Origin: Bacteroides congonensis
Lineage (GTDB): Bacteria > Bacteroidota > Bacteroidia > Bacteroidales > Bacteroidaceae
NCBI RefSeq assembly: GCF_900130125.1
Contig: NZ_FQXY01000010.1
Coordinates: 1,054,001-1,118,000 of the forward strand
Direction: 5' to 3'
Length of the DNA stretch: 64,000 nt
Positions 60,007 to 64,000 of this stretch are shown here, piece after piece. Each line of letters begins with the position of its first letter. Positions within the stretch are counted from its first letter, which is position 1. The notes below the pieces were generated by a model. That model did no database searches, was not told the origin of the DNA, and saw nothing but the letters and a program-made list of their open reading frames with translations. A program made the position numbers and the translations under genes.

Positions 60007-61986
60007 TTAGCTCTTGTAGTTACGGGTCTGAACCTTGATAGCTTCATAAACCAACGGTTCTTTGTACAATACCGGAGCCTTTTCATCGTCACCTTGATAT
60101 TCCCAGCATGCTACGTAGAAGAAGTTTTCGTCATCACGTTTTGCTTCTCCTTCTTCAGTCTGGTATTCTTCACGGAAGTGACCGCCGCAACTTTCGTTAC
60201 GGTTCAGTGCATCGTAAGCGACAAGCTCGCCCATAGTGATGAAGTCATACAGACGGATTGCTTTGTCAAGCTCTACGTTCATGCCTTCTTTAGAACCAGG
60301 GATAAACAGATTAGTTTCGAATTCCTTGCGGATTTCTTTCAGTGCGGCGATGCCTTTCTTCAAGCCTTCAGCCGTACGTCCCATACCTACGTATTCCCAC
60401 ATGATATGACCCAGTTTCTTGTGGATAGAATCAACGGATTCTTTACCCTGAATCTTCATGAACTTGTCAATCTTAGCCTGAACAGCCTTTTCTGCTTCTG
60501 CAAATTCGGGAAGGTCAGTAGAGAAACGCGGAACGGTAATCTGGTCTGCCAGATAGTTCTGGATAGTGTAAGGCAATACGAAGTAACCGTCGGCAAGACC
60601 CTGCATCAATGCAGAAGCACCGAGGCGGTTTGCACCGTGGTCGGAGAAGTTACATTCACCGATAGCGAACAGACCTTTGATAGTGGTTTGCAGTTCGTAG
60701 TCTACCCAGATACCACCCATTGTATAGTGGATAGCCGGATAAATCATCATCGGGTTATAATATTTCACACCACTGATTTCTTTTGCCAGTTCGCCCGGGT
60801 TCACGTCAGTGATTTCTTCGTACATGTCGAAGAGGTTGCCGTAACGTTGAAGAACAACGTCGATACCCAAACGGTTGATAGCTTCCGAGAAATCGAGGAA
60901 TACAGCCAGACCAGTGTTGTTCACACCGAAACCTGCGTCGCAACGTTCTTTAGCGGCACGGCTGGCAACGTCACGCGGAACGAGGTTACCGAATGCCGGA
61001 TAGCGGCGTTCCAAGTAGTAGTCGCGGTCTTCTTCAGGAATATCGCTTCCTTTGATTTCACCTTTCTGAAGTTTCACAGCGTCTTCTTTCTTCTTCGGAA
61101 CCCAGATACGACCGTCGTTACGGAGAGATTCGGACATCAGAGTCAGTTTGGACTGTTTGTCACCGTGTACCGGGATACAAGTCGGGTGAATCTGAACATA
61201 TGCAGGGTTAGCAAATACAGCCCCCTTGCGGTAGCAAGAGATAGCAGCCGTACAGTTACAACCCATAGCGTTGGTAGACAGGAAGTAAGCGTTACCGTAA
61301 CCACCGGTAGCGATAACTACGGCGTGAGCGGCGAAACGTTCCAGTTTACCTGTGATTAAGTTTTTAGCGATGATACCGCGGGCACGTCCGTCAACGATGA
61401 CAACGTCCTGCATTTCGTAGCGGGTGTACAGTTTTACAGTACCCACGTTTACCTGGCGGCTCAGTGCAGAGTAAGCGCCCAGCAACAACTGCTGACCGGT
61501 CTGACCCTTAGCGTAGAAAGTACGTGATACCTGTGCGCCACCGAAAGAACGGTTGTCCAGCGTACCGCCATATTCGCGGGCGAAAGGAACACCTTGAGCC
61601 ACACATTGGTCGATGATAGCGTTGGATACTTCAGCCAGACGATATACGTTAGCTTCGCGGGCACGGTAGTCACCACCCTTTACCGTATCGTAGAACAGGC
61701 GGTAAACGGAGTCACCGTCATTCTGATAATTCTTTGCAGCGTTGATACCACCTTGTGCAGCGATAGAGTGTGCACGGCGCGGAGAGTCCTGGATACAGAA
61801 GTTGAATACTCTGAAACCCATTTCACCGAGTGAAGCAGCGGCAGAAGCACCTGCCAGACCCGTACCCACAACGATGATATCCAAACGACGCTTGTTAGCG
61901 GGGTTCACCAATTTCTGATGAGCTTTATAGTTAGTCCATTTCTCAGCCACTGGGCCTTCCGGAATCTTTGAATCTATCTTGATCAT
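60007..61986 (-). CDS. frdA: Fumarate reductase/succinate dehydrogenase flavoprotein subunit
   Basis: A 659-residue catalytic subunit, slightly long as usual for the Bacteroidetes/epsilon type. N-terminal FAD-binding GTGLAGASAAASLGEMGF, then RRAHSIAAQGGINAAKNY near residue 70 where His bears covalent FAD. Other landmarks are GGYGNAYFLSTNAMGC near 232, the substrate-site HPTCIPVHGDKQ near 267, and DHGANRLGASALMQGLADG near 450. It reduces fumarate to succinate (or the reverse) on the cytoplasmic side. It lies between the cytochrome b and iron-sulfur genes. Confidence 0.96.
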   Translation of the reverse strand: MIKIDSKIPEGPVAEKWTNYKAHQKLVNPANKRRLDIIVVGTGLAGASAAASLGEMGFRVFNFCIQDSPRRAHSIAAQGGINAAKNYQNDGDSVYRLFYDTVKGGDYRAREANVYRLAEVSNAIIDQCVAQGVPFAREYGGTLDNRSFGGAQVSRTFYAKGQTGQQLLLGAYSALSRQVNVGTVKLYTRYEMQDVVIVDGRARGIIAKNLITGKLERFAAHAVVIATGGYGNAYFLSTNAMGCNCTAAISCYRKGAVFANPAYVQIHPTCIPVHGDKQSKLTLMSESLRNDGRIWVPKKKEDAVKLQKGEIKGSDIPEEDRDYYLERRYPAFGNLVPRDVASRAAKERCDAGFGVNNTGLAVFLDFSEAINRLGIDVVLQRYGNLFDMYEEITDVNPGELAKEISGVKYYNPMMIYPAIHYTMGGIWVDYELQTTIKGLFAIGECNFSDHGANRLGASALMQGLADGYFVLPYTIQNYLADQITVPRFSTDLPEFAEAEKAVQAKIDKFMKIQGKESVDSIHKKLGHIMWEYVGMGRTAEGLKKGIAALKEIRKEFETNLFIPGSKEGMNVELDKAIRLYDFITMGELVAYDALNRNESCGGHFREEYQTEEGEAKRDDENFFYVACWEYQGDDEKAPVLYKEPLVYEAIKVQTRNYKS

Positions 61987-62023
61987 AATATTATTTACAA
62001 TTTAATCATTTACAATATCCTAT

Positions 62024-62728
62024 TTAGCAAGCACCACCGCAAATCAGTGTTTTCACGAAGAATACCACTACTACGAGGGCGAAACCGAGTACAACAACGG
62101 TAGAGTAGATGTTGGAGATGCATTTCCAACGGTTGATCCATACCTTGTTGTTCCATCCCAGTGATTGCATGGAGCTCCAGAAACCGTGAGTCAGGTGGAA
62201 CCACAGCGCAAACAGCCAAACGAGGTAAAGAACTACGTAAACCGGGCAGGAGAAAGTCTGCTGGATGTGATAAGCGCCGTTAGCGGCATAAGCCAGCGTC
62301 AGCGTGTCAGCGTGCATGCCCATGTTGTGCATCAGTTCCGGCAACTGCATTTTTGCCCAGAAGTTGAAGAGGTGCAAGCCAAGACCTACGATTACGATAA
62401 TACCTAACACTAACATGTTTTGAGAAGCCCACTCTACAGTTTTAGGCTTGTCGGTCACTGCATAGCGTTCGCTACCACGCGCTCTGCGATTCTGCATTGT
62501 CAGCCAGAACGCATAGATGATGTGAATGATGAAAAGAGCAGCCAATCCTGCGGTAGCCACTAACGCATACCAGTTTGCTCCCAGGAATTCACAAATCATG
62601 TTGTAACCATCAGCCGAGATGATTGCAACCAGGTTCATCGCCATGTGAAATGTTAGAAACAGGACAAGGGCGATACCGGTAACGCTCATCACCACTTTCC
62701 TTCCTACAGATGAATTACTTAACCACAT
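62024..62728 (-). CDS. frdC: Fumarate reductase/succinate dehydrogenase cytochrome b subunit
   Basis: A 234-residue membrane anchor of the single-subunit, diheme cytochrome b558 type with five helices: KVVMSVTGIALVLFLTFHMAM, WYALVATAGLAALFIIHIIYA, LGIIVIVGLGLHLFNFW, VYVVLYLVWLFALWFHLTHG and TVVVLGFALVVVVFFVKT. The histidines in these helices are the heme ligands. It is the first gene of the operon, with a promoter box 70 bp upstream. Confidence 0.95.
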   Translation of the reverse strand: MWLSNSSVGRKVVMSVTGIALVLFLTFHMAMNLVAIISADGYNMICEFLGANWYALVATAGLAALFIIHIIYAFWLTMQNRRARGSERYAVTDKPKTVEWASQNMLVLGIIVIVGLGLHLFNFWAKMQLPELMHNMGMHADTLTLAYAANGAYHIQQTFSCPVYVVLYLVWLFALWFHLTHGFWSSMQSLGWNNKVWINRWKCISNIYSTVVVLGFALVVVVFFVKTLICGGAC

Positions 62729-62797
62729 AAATGATTGAATTTAAATTATTTAATTGTTAGAACTAAAATTTCGACGTTTTACACCTCTTACAGACTG

Positions 62798-62805
62798 CAA
62801 AAATA
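62798..62805 (-). promoter_or_regulatory. Promoter -7 box of the fumarate reductase operon
   Basis: CAAAAATA reads TATTTTTG on the minus strand. A CTTG close to the -33 TTTG lies 20 bp upstream (CAAG at 62826-62829). Confidence 0.65.
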
Positions 62806-62848
62806 GGGGAAATAGATTGATTGAGCAAGGAATTAAAGAAATAATTCC

Positions 62849-63721
62849 TTAATCGGCAATCTTTCCGATTTTTTCACCGCAGGCTGCCTTCTTACGCAGC
62901 GCGCGGGGAGTGTCGCCGAAAGAGTCTTTGCAGAAGTGTGCAAAGTGGGACAGGGAATCGAATCCGTATCGGTTGCAGATTTCTGTGATGCGCATTTTAG
63001 TGTGTTGCAGGTCTTCGAGGATGCCCTCGCGTTTCTTTTCCAGTATCCATTCGTACACGGGCATGCCATAGAGGTTTTTGAAAAGCCTGCGGAAAGTGGT
63101 GGTCGTATAGCCCCCCAGATGTGCAAACTCTTCCACGTTTTTCACGTTACTGTAGTTTTGCATCACAAAGTAGTGGAAACTTTCCGTGTAAGTGCTTATC
63201 GGGTAGAAGAAAGCGCTTAACTGCGGTAGCGGGTAGAAGTTGGTAATCAGGAAAACCAGTTCTTTGCATTTCAGCTCGATATATTTGCTGCAAGGGGCTT
63301 CTTCACTGAGAAATTCGGGCATGCTGGTAATCAGATGATAGAGCCTTTCGCTCATAATCAATGGAGTATAGGTCAGAGGTGTTTCTGTCTGTTCCAATAT
63401 TTCTTTATAACGTTCCTCGCAAAGCAGAGGCAGCTCATTGAACCAGAACACAATGTATTCGACATCTGTAAGTGCCAGCATTTCTATCTTCGAGCCGATA
63501 GCTTGCAGGATAAACTGTTTCTCACGCAGTGTATTTCCCGGATATTCTTCGCTATTAATAAGCAGTTCGCCTTTTATCATAAAAAGCATACAGTTTTGCG
63601 TACACTTATCTTTCGGGATATGCTCTCCTTTTGGTAAGTTCCGATGTACAAGGATATTTTCAGTGGCTCTGGGGCATCCTTCACAGTTTGTATATTGTAT
63701 GCAAAAAGAATCTCCTGGCAT
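62849..63721 (-). CDS. AraC-family regulator with Cys-rich N-terminus
   Basis: A 290-residue regulator. The C-terminal two HTH helices of AraC type lie at about 190-280 (NVEEFAHLGGYTTTTFRRLF, then ITEICNRYGFDSLSHFAHFC). The N-terminal domain (about 1-110) reads as a cupin-like or dimerisation fold and begins with clustered cysteines at residues 7, 13, 16, 40 and 44. This pattern could bind a metal or sense redox. It is divergent from the sulfatase gene and ends 121 bp before the fumarate reductase operon on the same strand; which of these it controls is unknown. Confidence 0.88.
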   Translation of the reverse strand: MPGDSFCIQYTNCEGCPRATENILVHRNLPKGEHIPKDKCTQNCMLFMIKGELLINSEEYPGNTLREKQFILQAIGSKIEMLALTDVEYIVFWFNELPLLCEERYKEILEQTETPLTYTPLIMSERLYHLITSMPEFLSEEAPCSKYIELKCKELVFLITNFYPLPQLSAFFYPISTYTESFHYFVMQNYSNVKNVEEFAHLGGYTTTTFRRLFKNLYGMPVYEWILEKKREGILEDLQHTKMRITEICNRYGFDSLSHFAHFCKDSFGDTPRALRKKAACGEKIGKIAD

Positions 63722-63755
63722 GAGTTTTATTTCATGAATTGTTATCTTCGGGGAA

Positions 63756-63763
63756 CAAAGATA
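63756..63763 (-). promoter_or_regulatory. Promoter -7 box of the AraC gene
   Basis: CAAAGATA reads TATCTTTG on the minus strand, 35 bp upstream of the ATG, with a TTTC near -33 (GAAA at 63782-63785). Confidence 0.65.
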
Positions 63764-63878
63764 AGCTTTTTTGCGGAAAATGAAACTATTTCTTACATTT
63801 ATGTTTTAGTGAAAAGCTTTATATGATTGTCTTTATTATAGTGAAATGTATATTTATAACTAAATGCGCGATTATATT

Positions 63879-64000
63879 ATGAAAAACGAAAACGTTTTAT
63901 TGGCTATGGCCGGCATGGCTATGTTGTCTGCCGAGGCTATCGCCCAAAAGCCTGCAAACATTATTCTTATTAATTTGGACGATGCTGGGAACGGTGATTT
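63879..64000 (+). CDS. Sulfatase, N-terminal fragment (runs off the window)
   Basis: The frame opens with MKNENVLLAMAGM, a signal peptide ending SAEAIAQ, then KPANIILINLDDAG, the sulfatase N-terminal motif whose Asp pair binds calcium. An in-frame ATG at 63864 would add five residues. The catalytic Cys/Ser maturation motif lies beyond the window edge, so subfamily and target (host mucin or glycosaminoglycan, for example) cannot be judged. It is divergent from the AraC gene, 157 bp away. Confidence 0.85.
   Translation, partial: MKNENVLLAMAGMAMLSAEAIAQKPANIILINLDDAGNGD

Noticed and set aside
60094..61359. 421-codon open frame antisense to frdA
   Set aside because: Fully overlaps a clear flavoprotein gene; its protein is Val/Phe/Thr-rich without any recognisable motif, as expected for a reverse-complement shadow.

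Overview
The window looks like the chromosome of a gut Bacteroides (B. thetaiotaomicron/B. ovatus type). Reasons: three SusC/SusD outer-membrane pairs, Bacteroides-type ECF sigma/FecR pairs, one hybrid two-component system (HTCS), many lipoproteins, -7 boxes of the TAnnTTTG type upstream of many genes, BACON-domain proteins, and a fumarate reductase operon in the order C-A-B. I saw no rRNA, tRNA, CRISPR array, insertion sequence or phage module. The species cannot be fixed from sequence alone.

Layout. (1) 1-16749, + strand: a polysaccharide utilisation locus (PUL) with an alpha/beta-hydrolase esterase, a jelly-roll polysaccharide-lyase-like lipoprotein, an ECF sigma/FecR pair, a SusC with a signalling (STN) domain, SusD, three surface lipoprotein candidates (one built of three tandem repeats), a heparinase II/III-type lyase, an alginate-lyase-family lyase and a GH88 unsaturated uronyl hydrolase. 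The enzyme set points to an acidic, uronate-rich and probably acylated polysaccharide. (2) 16892-17839: cysK with an unusual palindromic upstream region. (3) 17982-34964, - strand: a second PUL with two GH3 enzymes, a GH5 with an inserted beta-sandwich, a small lipoprotein, SusD, SusC, and an HTCS whose gene overlaps a flavin-binding PNPOx-like gene. A beta-glucan-type target is likely. The 0.8 kb gap between susC and the HTCS gene holds direct repeats at the susC promoter and a striking palindrome cluster. (4) 35146-37302: RNase R.

(5) 37571-49680, - strand: a third SusC/SusD locus driven by ECF sigma/FecR. It has no recognisable carbohydrate enzyme; it carries a zinc metallopeptidase, a DUF4302-type lipoprotein and two BACON-type lipoproteins, which suggests a protein, peptide or glycoprotein substrate. 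(6) 49803-51766: an extended SDR reductase translationally coupled to a PAP2/Aur1-like membrane enzyme, a plausible sphingolipid gene pair. (7) 51890-55861: housekeeping genes dusB, a U32-family protein, a hot-dog thioesterase and dprA. (8) 55862-57139: an AT-rich patch with a hairpin and minigene, a small XRE regulator with duplicated operators, and an orphan 130-residue protein. (9) 57214-62728: central anaerobic metabolism, namely a carboxyltransferase with a degenerate biotinyl domain and the fumarate reductase operon. (10) 62849-64000: an AraC regulator and the start of a sulfatase gene that runs off the window.

How it works together: each PUL pairs a sensor (ECF/FecR signalling through the STN-SusC, or an HTCS reading periplasmic oligosaccharides) with capture and transport (SusC/SusD and lipoproteins) and degrading enzymes. 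The sugars then feed fermentation to succinate through the carboxyltransferase-type and fumarate reductase genes at the right end.
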